Shown here one piece after another: positions 38,790 to 51,756 of a DNA stretch of 64,000 nt. This stretch comes from Apostichopus japonicus (taxonomy: Eukaryota; Echinodermata; Holothuroidea; Aspidochirotida; Stichopodidae): contig NC_092577.1 of NCBI RefSeq assembly GCF_037975245.1, positions 12,282,013 to 12,346,012 on the forward strand, in the 5' to 3' direction. Under the pieces are notes generated by a model, which worked only from the letters and a program-made list of their open reading frames with translations, had not been told where the DNA came from and made no database searches. The number at the start of each line of letters is the position of its first letter. Position 1 is the stretch's first letter. A program made the position numbers and the translations under genes.

Positions 38790-41700
38790 AGTAGTATACT
38801 TGGATCGGTAATCTATTTGTAATATCAAAGATAGTTTCTTTTTTTCCCTTTGGTTATTTCCCAATATTTCCACTATAAATCATATATTTCATTTGATTCT
38901 CAAGGAAGATTTGCACTGAGGAGATTTTCAGATTGCTTGATTCTTCCTTCCCTCGATTATTGGATCTACACAAATGTCACTAGGCATGCTGATTCATATC
39001 GCAGTCGTACCTCCTTGGGGATGATGACTCTTGTCCCTGAGGCATGTAAGAAACTGTCGTTAAATGTGACTAAATCATTAAAAAAAGGTCTGACTTTGCT
39101 TACACCTTCATTTTAAAACAAAAGGATAACTCTCTTTCGCGTTAGCTTTGTCACTTTCAGTGATTATAAAAAAAATAAAATAAAATAAAAAAAAGACATT
39201 GTAAAATGAGAGGCAGAGTTACATCATAAGTACTATGTGTATGAATTATCTACATGGTTAACAATACTGACCCATTGGTGACGTCATTAACTTATCTGAA
39301 AATGCGCAAAATCAATGGCAATTATTACAGGGGTCTTAATCACTGGCTAAAACTACCCGCTTCGGATTTAATGTTAAGTTCTTGAACGAAATAATGCCGA
39401 ATTGAAGCAATATATGCTATAGAAAACAAAACAGACTTCTGTGGCATTTTAAAACCTAATATAAAACACGCCAAAATTTTGACCGTCCTTTTGAATATGT
39501 TCTTTACTTTCTGTGTTTGATATCAGATTACCGACCTCCTAAAAATTGGTGTAAAATGTAAGCTCGGGGCAGCGTAAAATGCAAATATGGAAACAGAAAC
39601 ATGTGTTAAGTAATGAGTTCCGAAACTGACTGGAACTGAAGAGGATATTTATCCCTTTAGTTCCTTTTGGCCTCTTTGAAGATCCAGAAGGTATATACGT
39701 AAATGGTCTTAAAGGACATCCGTAAAGAATTGACATAGAAACCAAGAGTTGACAAAGATTAATCTTTTACTTATAATTTAAAAGAAAATATAGAATTATC
39801 AATTGATTAACCTCTGATAGTTAATTGGTTTATCATTTCGCCAACTTTGAGGAACAAATGTTGAATAACTTACTAACTGAATGACAGGTTGATAGAATCA
39901 CTGAAGGAGGAAAAACAAATATTTATGGAAAGTAAAGAGTTTTCTATAAACTTCAGTGAGTCTACGAGATAAGGAAATAGCTACCATGCTTGGTCTGTGT
40001 CCTTAAATTGGCAATCTTTATGAGAGACTCTTCATTTGTTATATTCTCAGCAAAACGTGATTAAATACATGCTTATTCAGAGTCGATAAGACCCAAAACA
40101 ATTTAAGAAGAATAACAAGCAAGAACTGTCCTTGTATTACAGCAATCCATTGAATTTCAAATTAAGGACATCGTATTATTTATTCATCACCTTGGAAAGA
40201 AACACACATTCATAGTTGTGTTGATATTTTTTTCAATGTTTAATACGGATACTGTCTGCGAATATTAACATTCGTAGAAAAAACGAAACTAAGAACTATG
40301 TCTCAGTTGTCAGAAATGACCTTCTAGGAGTTCTGTTATGACAATGTAAAGGATTTAGATCTTGGGGGTCATCTTACCTAATTGGAAGTTAGAGGGCAGC
40401 AATGAATCATGGCAAGATTAAATCAAATCAATGGAAGATAAAGGAAACGGCAAACACTATAGAGAAGAAAACTCTTTCTATGATTACGTTTCTTAGTCAT
40501 CAACAGTTTATTCGAACGTGCACATAAATAGTGTTTTCTGGGAATCTTTCACTGTCCGCGAAGTGCGTCTCCAATCAGTCAAATGTACCTTAAAATTAAT
40601 TACAGCCATAGATCCAGGGGGGGGGGGGGTGTGACCTTTGAGTTGTTCTAATAACATATTTTGAATTTTCGTGTGAGGTTCAAATGAGGACATGGGGAGG
40701 GGTAGGGGGTTCTACCTCACCCCGATCACGCCTGAATTTCGATGATAAAGAATCTGACAGAAAGCAAGACAGTAACGCTGTGTTGCTGTTGCAAGGAATA
40801 CAACCGTAAAAAAAAAATCAGTATAAATGAGGGACTGAATACCATAAAATGATGAATTAAAATAAATTCAAAATAAGATTTACGAAAATAAAAGGATAAG
40901 ACATGGCTTTAAAGGATTTGATTTGCTTCATAAACATTTTTTGGGTGTCAGTACTAAATATTAAAAGGAAGGAAATTAACCAAAAAACCTTTAAAAAAAG
41001 ACATTTTTCTAGAGAATTATATCGATCTTCTTTCACTGACCGCTCTTCACTGTCGGCCTTCATTGCAAACCTTCTACATATAGTCAGTCAACAAGGTAAT
41101 GCATGCGTGTCACGTTGGGACACTCAAGTCGTTTGATGTACATAGCGTCTTAACAAGGCAATTTGACACGTCACGGTCGAATTCGATATTCGTTTGTTGT
41201 CTCGGTCATTGTCATTGCTACTTAATCAGCCGGGTATCGATTTGATTTCATGTGTGTATTCACTGAGTCTGGCTTAATGTGTGGTGGATGCGTTGGGCGT
41301 TGGAATCGGCGCAGTATCGGTACAGATATTATAATGGAATGAACAGTTGTGTGTGGTTGTGTGTCAGTGATGTTACACTACAATCCGTTCTAGCTGATGT
41401 TGGTTACATGATTCCATTCCATTTCTAGTCTTTGCTGATAAATGTTCAGATTTTCACCTTTATTGATAATTGTAGAGGATGCTTTCATACAACACACATG
41501 ATTACCATGCATGGGAGGGGTAACATTGAGTCAAGTCGGATGAAATGTATTTTAGGTGTTAATGTCGTCCTGTTTACCCCGTAAGTATGATATAACGAAT
41601 CACGCATGTTTGGTAATTGCGACGTCTTTATGTAAGTAATGCCTTTTACAGCTTTTCAATGATAATAGTAAAAAACAAATTACGTGAAATTGAATGATTC

Positions 41701-42525
41701 AAATTGTAGTGAAATATTGGTCAACATTAAGGAAAGGGCAAAATCCTTTATAAATACGACGACGTTGCTGTTGATGAAATAAATTGAAATTACTAGAATT
41801 TGCTTAAACCAACGTTTGGTTTATATTCGGAGGATATTGGAATTTATAGCTTTTGGCTATGATTCCCACTCTTGCGTGTTTGAAAATCAGAGTAACTATA
41901 AGAGGCAATGTTATCATTGCTACTTTGATGGTGAAGCAGGAAAACTCTATAAAAATGAAAATACAACTTAGTTTGTAAGACTCTCAAGGTCAGTACTGGC
42001 TAAAGCTGTAGGTTGTGATAACAAATCACATTATAATGATTAAAGTGATATATGCATATTCATTATGTTATATAGCTGCATTTAAAAGACCAGTTTGTGA
42101 GGATATCATATCAGCATGTTACAAGACAACAACAGCATGTTGATATGACATATGAAAAATGAAAAAAATGAACTTGTTGTGTTACAATGTGTTACAGCAT
42201 ATTAGAAGTTATTTCAACATGTATGACAACTCTACTATAACAGAAAGAAGATCACCACTTTAGTTCAACCTGGGGGATTCTTTAATCTATGTCTGAACCT
42301 ATCGGTGTTCAAGGGCGTGGCCGTTCGTTTATCAATTTCAGAATTTATAGCAATATCTTACGTAGAAAACTCAGTGTGCTATAACTTAACATCAATATGC
42401 CAAGGTTGTTTTTAATGACTTTGGTATTAATAATAATAATAACGTGATAATCCACTTATTTGAATTGGTGACGTTATCAATACGTGAGAAAGTGTTGATG
42501 AATATCATATTTGCACTGTAGTGTC
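38790..42525. other. Intergenic sequence, no gene seen
   Basis: It holds an ataaaataaaa-type tract at about 39170-39195, a TGACGTCA at 39279-39286 and a G-run at 40617-40629. The open frames at 38850-39116 and 40903-41136 do not match any family I recognise. Confidence 0.5.

Positions 42526-42573
<48 letters not shown>
42526..42573. repeat. (TA)n microsatellite
   Basis: About 24 uninterrupted TA units, roughly 55 bp upstream of SINE family B copy 2. Confidence 0.95.
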
Positions 42574-42576
<3 letters not shown>

Positions 42577-42626
42577 CATAAAGTCTGTTCAAAGTATCTC
42601 TTTCGAGATCCGGCTTTAGGAATCAC

Positions 42627-42915
42627 AAATGATTTCGAATTGGTTAGCATCATGTTTGATCTCTAGAGTATGGCAAAAATATGTCACCAAAAACAGAACT
42701 AGTATTGTTCGATACAGGTGACAAACGCCTACAGTGGAATTACGACCTTCCTTACCGGTTTCGAACCTCTGGACATACAATCAGCGTCCATAGCCTAGTG
42801 GTTAGGGTGTCCGCGTACAGAGCGGAAGGCCCGTGGTTCGAATCCCGGTGGAGGCTGAAAGTTTTTTCACTGTTCTTGATTTTCCAACTCATTACGATTT
42901 TCATTTATATATATA
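42627..42915 (+). mobile_element. tRNA-derived SINE, family B, copy 2
   Basis: Near-identical to 30247-30528. The tRNA-like portion (about 42787-42857) has the same A-box, B-box and anticodon stem-loop. It differs by a 5-nt insertion near 42668 (tatgg before caaaaatatg) and a few substitutions. The 21 bp just upstream (42607-42627, agatccggctttaggaatcac) are the exact reverse complement of the 21 bp upstream of copy 1 (see findings). It lies 0.6 kb upstream of the peptide-gene promoter. Confidence 0.75.
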
Positions 42916-42929
42916 TATATTATCCATCT

Positions 42930-43470
42930 TGGCGGCGGAACAATCTAGTTACCATACAGTCATATGAGTGTATAAATTGTACGTATCCGCAATAAATAGT
43001 GAGGTCATTCACATTTGATATTTTATTGACAAAGAATGCGTTATATTCTTTGCACATGAACTAAGTCATGTCAAATTTACTAAGTTCCAAGAAAATCGAA
43101 CAAGGGCTCTCCAGACAACAGGTGTGATCCACAAACCACTTGAGTGTCAATCGAAAGTCGCTTTCAGAGATACTCTACAACTGGAATTAAAGTTTCATCA
43201 ATATTATCGGGATTCATTTTGAGAATGTGTCTAAAGATTAGGGAGAGAGCAGTTAGCGTGTTGCCTGTAAACAGTGTTATATCGGATGTTACTTGTACAC
43301 AGTGACTGGCTATAGGATAGAGGCACATACAGCTGTTAATATCAATTTAGACAGACAGACAGACAGTTTAGTAGTTTTGCGGACACAGGCGTGCTATATT
43401 GTATTACTTAATGAGATGCGTGATTTTGAATTCGATTTAAAATAGCTTACCTTTAGGACATATATGAACT
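42930..43470. other. Sequence upstream of the peptide gene
   Basis: No exon is seen. A short (agac)n run (acagacagacagacag) is at about 43351-43367. Confidence 0.5.
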
Positions 43471-43473
43471 TTA

Positions 43474-43515
43474 TGACGTCAGATGATGGAATAACTAAAT
43501 AACAACTATAAAAAG
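43474..43515 (+). promoter_or_regulatory. Candidate core promoter: CRE palindrome plus TATA box
   Basis: TGACGTCA at 43474-43481 is the full palindromic cAMP-response element. TATAAAAAG at 43507-43515 is a canonical TATA box. They are about 25 bp apart, which would put the transcription start near 43537-43542. CRE plus TATA at this spacing is common in neuropeptide-gene promoters, and the site lies about 0.9 kb upstream of the ATG with a suitable 5' UTR exon between. The same palindrome occurs five more times in the window, so it is not decisive by itself. Confidence 0.45.
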
Positions 43516-43537
43516 TGAGATTATTATTTCCACTTAT

Positions 43538-43652
43538 ATCACAGATCATAGTATTCGTGTTTCGCTATTGTCTTCACACAAAAAGCCTGCCAGAGATTAA
43601 GTTAATGAAATTCCGTTTGCAGATTTGTTAGTTGCAGTTAGTTTGCCTGACG
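43538..43652 (+). other. Predicted 5' UTR exon of the peptide gene
   Basis: The start is placed about 30 bp after the TATA box. The end is the donor-like sequence cg|gtgaga (GT at 43653-43654). The intron would run to the acceptor attttttcag| at 44386, giving 734 nt. A non-coding first exon is required by the strong acceptor just 15 nt before the ATG; this is the nearest suitable candidate, not the only possible one. Confidence 0.38.
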
Positions 43653-44401
43653 GTGAGAATAAGGTCAAAGTTTCCAAATATTTGTACCAATTCTTCAGAT
43701 TGTCAACGCAACATCGTCAGCATCATTAGAACAACGAGCTTTTCTCAGTTAAAGCGTTTACTTTGAAAACGCTAATAAACCGGAGGTATAGTCATAGACA
43801 GCTGTTTAATATTTATATTTATACTAGAAATAAATAAATGAAATTAAAATTAAATAACCCAACATTACTTTGCTCTGTTAGGGGTGTAAATATAAAGGTG
43901 TTCACTGTATCGCAACATTCTTCATCTTTAACTTGCAGGTCACATCTCTATATAGCGTATGTGACAATTTATGTTCATTCATTTTTTTTTTCATTGTATT
44001 ACAAATACTTAATAATACTGTGAAAGAAAAGAAAATGATAGGTTTAAGCCAAGTATATAAACTACAAGATGGTTAAATAATTATATACAACACCACAATA
44101 TTGTTACGTGCACCATAAACGTGTCATATGAGATTCCACCGGGCATTATGTTTTCATATTCATTGGTTTTATGTTGATACAGAGGTGATGTTTTCGCTTG
44201 CGTCAATTTACCATGAAATGATATGAAAGATAATATCACCGACGATTAAACTATAATATAACTTTTTGGAGAACAATAAAAACAAACAATAACAAGTAAG
44301 TAAGTCGCCTTTATAGTCTTTAGTGGAATTGGCTGACAAAAAAAAAACATCTTGTCATAAATATTCCTTTTGGATTATTTTTTCAGACTCACATCATCAC
44401 C

Positions 44402-44603
44402 ATGAAGAGCATCTTTGCCGCCATTGTTGCATCCCTTTTGGCTGTCCTCCTACTTGCCCTGGCAACAGAGGCAGCACCTCTCGATGAAAATGAAGCCCTA
44501 TTGGATAGAGCAGTTAGGAGTGCCTTGGACGAACCAATCAGCGATGATGAATTATTTGAAATCATTTTGGATTACCTGAGGGAGAAACAAATCGAAGATC
44601 CAA
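44402..44603 (+). CDS. Secreted peptide precursor, coding exon 1 (signal peptide and acidic spacer)
   Basis: This exon gives residues 1-67 of a 109-residue precursor. Residues 1-24 are a classical signal peptide: MKS, then a hydrophobic core IFAAIVASLLAVLLLALA, with a likely cut after TEA (residue 24). Residues 25-67 are an acidic, probably helical spacer (APLDENEALLDRAVRS… then …SDDELFEIILDYLREKQ), as found between signal and bioactive peptide in many neuropeptide precursors. The ATG lies 15 nt after an acceptor (tttttcag| at 44381-44386) and is preceded by atcacc, a good initiation context. The exon ends at the consensus donor a|gtaagt (GT at 44604) in phase 1. Unspliced, the frame would run only to TAA at 44627. 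Its codon use is richer in G and C than the flanks. The bioactive peptide is in the exon at 51896. Secretory-precursor status is seen in the sequence; hormone function is inferred. Confidence 0.82.
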
Positions 44604-47600
44604 GTAAGTCTGTCTTTCAAAAATGTTAAATAACACGGAACAGTGTGGGGCTGAACGTTTGATTACAACTTTAGGGAAATGAAAACGATGTTTTGACTTG
44701 TTAGCAAAATAATCTGCTAACTTTGGCATAGAAAATACTGAGCCAGTGTTATACATTGAAGAACAGAACATAACCATTACACTGGAAGAATGTTGCAAAA
44801 ACTTTGGCCCGATCGTTTGAAGAGCTAAACTATAGCATTTGAGTTATAGTGAAGTATATACAAGCCGACCGCTACCAATTCATCATTTTCGATTATTATT
44901 TTCATGAAATAAAATCTTACTGACTTCGTTAACTTTTTGCCTGTAGCATTAGACTGTTATATCAGATGGTGATTTTCGCCAACCAAAATTGGGTTAAGTT
45001 TTACCCATCGACAAGTAAAATGAAGACAATTGTGACCAATAAAACCACTTTGGGAAATTTAAATTGGTAATACTGTCATAAAATTGTCTTGGATTGTGGG
45101 CGAAAGCTCTTCCCAACGATGGTTAATTGGATACATTTGTACCCAATGCTGCAGAGTAAAAAATTTGTTCAACAGTTTAAGAGGGCAGTGTATCGAACAA
45201 ATAGCTAGCAACGCAAAGACGTAAATGATACGCTTATCTTATCTTTGCTCGCTTTGAATGCATTTCTCGTTCATTATTAAAGCACGAATCAACTCTTGCT
45301 GTGCGATGTATTTACTTTTGTTTTTACTCCAAAGCGACCTCTTTTATAACCTCGAGGCGTTCCTTTGTTACAAATACAAATCTTCCTTTTGAGCCGACCA
45401 AAATAACTGCTGCGCGCCTCAAGTTTGAAGTATAGGCCCCTACAATCTTGACACGGTTGGTTCTGTTAGACGTCTTTGAGGGCGTCTTAATTCGACAGGA
45501 TGAAGTGATTGATATTTTTGAAACGCCATTTGTGACTTTGCAAAATCAAATAACGCAAAGATAGATATAGCAAAGAGGGAGGTGGCTGTAGTAAACCAAG
45601 AAATTGCTCTTATACCTAATATAAAACAAAGTAAGAGAACTATTTGTTTTGATCTGATGCCACCAACAAAGTTGGATTAAATACGAAAATATTGTATTGT
45701 ACTTAACAAATAATATAGAACCGAAAGCTGTTACTTGCGAAAGCAATATTCTTTCTAACGTTACATTAGCAGTGACTTTTTGCATCATTAGAAAGTTTTG
45801 GATTACGCAGTGCATTAAAAAAATTCTTATGTTAGGGTGTGGCGGGTTTGTCGTTATTTCAGACATAAATCTGACCACTTTCACCCGGATAATCATAGCT
45901 AGTACAGTGCCACCTGTAATACATGTTACCGTGTTACGAACACAAAGTATAGTAAGAACTGATGCTCGGTTGTGGGACATGAGCAGATAGTTGTTGTACC
46001 AACTATGAGTATCGGCTGCCACTTTATATTGGTCTATTCGGAGACCAACAACAACAGCATATAAAAGACGTGAATAACCTTTGCGTGTTATCAATATCCC
46101 AACGATACGCATAATTAGTTACGTACGTATATAGGTCTGGTGGCAATTATGTATAAAAACGCGTGTACCATCTATACGATAATCTTCGCCGCAGTGTACC
46201 CAATACTTGAAAATTGATCTTCTGCATCAATGAGCCATTTGATGAATAAATAGCAGTAGACATCTTTCTCAAATACTTCATTTCAAGGATTTATTATGTT
46301 TCTTTCCTTCCAAAAAATGAATGCCAAGTGATGGTAAGGAGCATTTATTAGAAGAATTATAACATATCAGATTCAGACGATGCACTTCACTGATTTTGAA
46401 AACAATTTTAAGCAGCCATTCATGAATAATTGTTTTAGTTTATGTCATAATAAGAAAAAATTAATAATTAATTTCGGATAAAAGTCGTTCGGTTGCGAGG
46501 AGGTTTACCTTAACAGATAACGTTAATGAGAACATAGTTATTACTGATTAACTATTTACAAGCACACGGTTAGATGTATATCAATCAAAAAGTCATATAT
46601 CCTTTATGAAATATTATCCACATATTTTGAGTCCTCTTCCATGCAGACAGGGTGCATCTGTAATAAATTTTCGTGGTTAAATCATAATTGTATAATTGAA
46701 AGAGACAAGATAAAGAAAAAAGCAAAACACTGCGCGTTGCCTTGAATAAAGTGTTTTGCATTATAGCAAAAACAGATTGTGCGCCTTTTCACACACAGGT
46801 AGTTTTATTAATAGATTATTAGATTAATAGATAATTATTGTTACTTCCTGCTAGCCGAAATACACTTGTCCATAATTTAAAAAAAAAATCAAACTCTTAT
46901 ATAACTTCGATAATCTTACAGCAAAGAAGTTTTGCGGAAATTAATGATAACAGACACAAACGAAAAAAATTAAAACAGTTTCATAAGAATGTATTTCGAT
47001 TTTTATCAGTATTTATTTCAATGAATATCGCTGACAAAGATATATGTAAGCAACTTTGACAGACAAGTATCATGTCTATTTGAATTAAACGTGACGTTCG
47101 TATATCTTGGTGTTCGTATTGTTGCAAATAAAACTAGGTTTACCGGTTTCAATTTTTTGGATAACAACTATACCATGACTGTATCTCGCTCTAAAAGTAA
47201 ATACAAACTCGTCTTATTGAGTTAGTATCCTATTCCACCTGAAAAGTTTGATTAGTGGCTCAGTGAGAAACGAAATTAGATGGACGGATATTGACATCTA
47301 GGTCACATGTAATTACTTCAATAAAATCACTGTATACAATGCAAGCTCACACACCCGTACTCTTGTACTATTCCATAAGAATTGACATAGGAATTGCCTA
47401 ATTATACTTCCTTTTTATTAGGTCGTACATGTCACAGACAGATATCTTTCTTAACGTTTTATTGTCACATGATCCTGTTGTGAACACAAGGGATGTTAAT
47501 AAACATATACATAGAAAGCGGAACGATGATAATATGTACCTAGGGGAATCCACTCGTCATCATTTGGAGAGAAAAACTCAGTCTATTGACCTAGAAATGT

Positions 47601-50200
47601 TGAACATTATAAACAAATTTTAGGATAAAATTTAAGAAAAGTACGAAAACAAGATTTTAAGGCAAAACGATGTATTATTATACTGGATGATTCTCGATGA
47701 ATATGTAGAAATATATTCGGCATTGAAAGATGTAGATTAGCACCCGCAATCTTTAATATAGGCCTATGACGGTATAGGCTCGTAATATACAGGCACAATT
47801 GCGTGTTAGGGCACAGAGTTATCTCGAGGTATGCTTCCAGAAAATATATTGAGCTAAGATTACACAAGTGATTAAGCAATCAACTTTGTTTGACTAGTTA
47901 GAAAATCCGTTTATACCTTTCATCAGACGTAGTTACGAAATGTATCTTGTTTATAATCGGGCTGCCTGATTGCCTCTCATAGAATTATACTCTTTTTTTT
48001 TTTTTTTTTGGTTTAAGAGATTACAAACTTCAATATGCCTTTATTTCCTACTGTTACTTTTACTACGTTAGGTTAATTTTTAAGAACTAGTGGATTCCAA
48101 AATGAAAGACTTTTTGAGAGAAAATCATGATTAAATACTGCTAAATGGCTTCTAAAGGCCTGTATATTTTAATGTCTTTGAAGAGAATCCCTCAAGAGTC
48201 TAGCTTTAGAAGAGAAGAAGAAAGTTTAACAACCAAATGTGAATATTTAGATACAGCTATACATTCCTCTTCTAGACAAAAGTTCTTTTTGTTAACCGAG
48301 CCTTACAAGAATATACTTCGTTCTAATTTCCAAAGAAGAGAAATGTGTTTTTTTTAATATTTTTTTTTTTATAAATTACTTCCATGGGATTATATCCAAA
48401 TGTCACCATCTTTAATTGAGGATAAGTTTATTTCCATGCTATCTCCTTTGTAAGTGTTTGAACATGTTATTAATGTTAAAAGGAATGCCCTTGTAGTAAT
48501 TGCTAATACATCGTTGAGTCATACGTAGTAAATGCTTTTTATTTTTTTGCTTTTATTTTTGTTGAAGGCTGTTGTTCATCAATATTCTCTTAGGAATCAA
48601 TGATATTTGATTGCTAAGTGCAGGTTTCAACTCGAATTAAAAAAATTGTCAGTTTCAGTTAACATTCTAATCGGCTAATGAAAAATGCTAGGGAAATCAG
48701 ACATTACGTGGTTAATAGCTTAAAAGGTAAAATTACAATAGCGGATATTCTGTTTTCTATTTACGAAAAACAAAACAAAATGATCATTAAGCTAAATTTG
48801 TAGCCAGCCATTGAGGGGTGCAAAGAAAAGTTCCTCGTGTCACACAAGGACAAGACATTTTTGTTCTTCATTTATGACCTTAAAAATTGATTAAAATGTT
48901 ATTCTCCTTCATTTTGTATGAACAGAAGCGAACGGAAATAACAAACAGAGAATTTGCGATGTGGTTCATGCATTACCGACAACCGAAAAATTCACCATCG
49001 TGTCCACTTTATCTTAGTAGATTTAATATGTTTCAGCAATCCATGACTTTATACTGTGGCCAAGGAGGGTCATAAGAAATATATTGAGATTAAGCAAAGT
49101 CGAGAAACAAAAAAACAAAAACACTAAACGAAGGTACATTTTAAATCTTGCAATTTCAAGATTCAAAGGTCAAAATATAAACAGTTTCTTATATTGAAAA
49201 GAAATAGTATACAATAGGTATGGTAAACATATGTACATATAAATGAATACATACATATTTATCTATCCAAACGCATACATATATACGTTCGTCCACACAT
49301 ACAGATAACATGCAGTATCATAACTATACCCAATCCATGCATATGTTTGGTGTTGAATTATTACACGAGAGATTACCAACCATGGATATTTTATAATGAA
49401 GGACCGAGGCCATCTTACCGCCTCTAGAGTAATGGGTTTTATAACTTTTGAGGAAAATGTAAAATTAAGGTTCACACCTTTTGTCATTTTCCCTTTCATC
49501 AATTTTAATAACGCGTTATGTCATTCTGAAATTTGTTCTTAAGATTTATGTTTCGTTGATAGTGGTGATTTATATGCAATTGACATTCAGTACTTGTTTT
49601 TTTTTTATACTTTTTGTTGAGATTGCCTGTCAGTTGTATCTTTCTCATCCTTCTGTATCTAAAACACATTTGATCTACAAAGACTAGATTTCTAAATATT
49701 ATACGGTGGTTTAGTTGGATATAAGCACCATGGACGAGTAGTAAAGGCGAGTAATGGCAAGTAATGGCAAGTAGTAAAGTATAGTAATGGTCCATTATAT
49801 TATAAGCTGGTCATTAATTCAATCTACCACAGTCTTAACCAAATTTTAAATACACCATACATATACAATTAAAGCACGGATTGGTTATGGAATACTTAAT
49901 ACTTTCATTCTGTAGATTACCAGTGCTAAATGTATTACTGTTTGAATATAATTTTCAGTATTAATTGCCATTAATGTAATGGAAGAGCTATTAGATGACG
50001 TTGATACCCTTATATTCAGAGAATATCACTAATGGCCAATTTTTCGAACCATCGTTCTAGATTGCTGAATTATGGATATTCTGACATTTGTGACCATTCT
50101 TGAGTCGTTATAATATCTGAGGAGACATACTGATCACCATATGATATAGGCTTTACCACGTATATATGCTAGTGCTAGAGAAATGGCAAAATATGTCACC

Positions 50201-50208
50201 AACACAGG

Positions 50209-50242
<34 letters not shown>

Positions 50243-50250
50243 CCTGTGTT
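50201..50250. repeat. Perfect 50-bp palindrome with a TA centre
   Basis: aacacaggttaa, then (ta)n, then ttaacctgtgtt: each 25-nt half is the exact reverse complement of the other. The 20 bp just before it (atggcaaaatatgtcaccaa, 50184-50203) nearly match SINE family B copy 2 at 42669-42689. Confidence 0.92.
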
Positions 50251-51620
50251 ATTATATTCGGGATTTGTTATAAGATGCTTTCCATAGCCTTCACTCGCCC
50301 TGATTCTTACAGCATGGGTAGTTTATGTTGTACTCTTCTTTATCCAATCATGGAAAGAAGAAAATCTTAATGGTTTTCTTTGGAAGACTTTCCCATTACT
50401 TTCGCGAGAATATACGAATATTGGTATGAAGGTACCAAGAAACGCGATATGAGCATGCGCAGTTGTATTTTTTCAGACGAAATATTCCCTAAGGAACAAA
50501 TTCAGGATAGATTTTAACACAGATCAACTTACACGGCTACTTTTCATGAATGTTTCCATAGAAGCACACCCAAAACGGTGACTATAAAAAATTAAACTAC
50601 TCCCTAAGAATGTCACAAGAGTTTCGTGTTATCCCCCAAGACACAATAGATGTTTCCGATACCACATCCATAAATGCATCACATTTAAAAAGCAAATGTC
50701 ATATGAGAAGCTTCAAGCAACCAAACTTGGAAAGGTAATTTAAGAGTAAAAGACGAAAAAGAACAAGAACACAACATGTTTACATTAGTTTCACGAGGCA
50801 GAGGTGTCCTATGGTTTATGCGGTCAGATAGTTTAACGACTTTAACAAAGATATACCGACCAGGTCTTCGAGTCGACAACTTTAAGAAAACTCTGAATAA
50901 TTTACAAGTTATGTAATACTTCGAAAAAGACTATTTCTAGTTCTGAATCAGATGATGTTAATCTCGATGACGGCCAGATTTGAGAACAACTATTGTGGCG
51001 AACGTTCAACATGTTAATAATGCATGAATGTTGTTCTTTTTTAGCCATCATTTATAAACTATCTTTCCACTTTTGTTACAAACATTCTCCTCTAATCAGT
51101 AAACACAATTCAAGCGATTGCAATACAAAATGAAATTATAATTTTCTTATTAATGGTCTAAACTTAAGAGCGTATATAATTTACTGAAGTCACATGCATG
51201 AGCGGTTATTACGATTCCCCCCCCCCCCAAAAAAAATAATAATAATAATAATCAGTTTATAGATAGATTTCCATTTATATGCATCTGTTTATGTTTTGCT
51301 TACACTCACAGCATCAAATTAACACATTGTTCGTGAATGATTTCTATGATAACTTTGAAATACTGAAACCTTGATATCATACTTGCATCCCACGTACTCA
51401 GTCAACCTCTTAATTAATGATACAATAAATGTCAGCGCACCTTGTACTAGCCAAAAGAAGGACGAGTAAATATAGTATGCAACGAACATATTCTAGCAGG
51501 CTCATCGATTAAACAGATCATTTAAAAATCTCAAAAGTCAATATCAACCATCTGGTCTTTTTGACATTTTCGATGATTACGGACGAAAAGGGCAATGAAA
51601 ACAAATTTAACGCAAACATT

Positions 51621-51623
<3 letters not shown>

Positions 51624-51692
<69 letters not shown>

Positions 51693-51711
51693 GTATATAT
51701 ATATATATATA

Positions 51712-51754
<43 letters not shown>
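51624..51754. repeat. (TA)n microsatellite with short interruptions
   Basis: About 130 bp of TA, interrupted by ggcag at 51688-51692 and by atttatttattt at about 51710-51722. It lies only about 140 bp upstream of coding exon 2. Confidence 0.93.
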
Positions 51755-51756
<2 letters not shown>

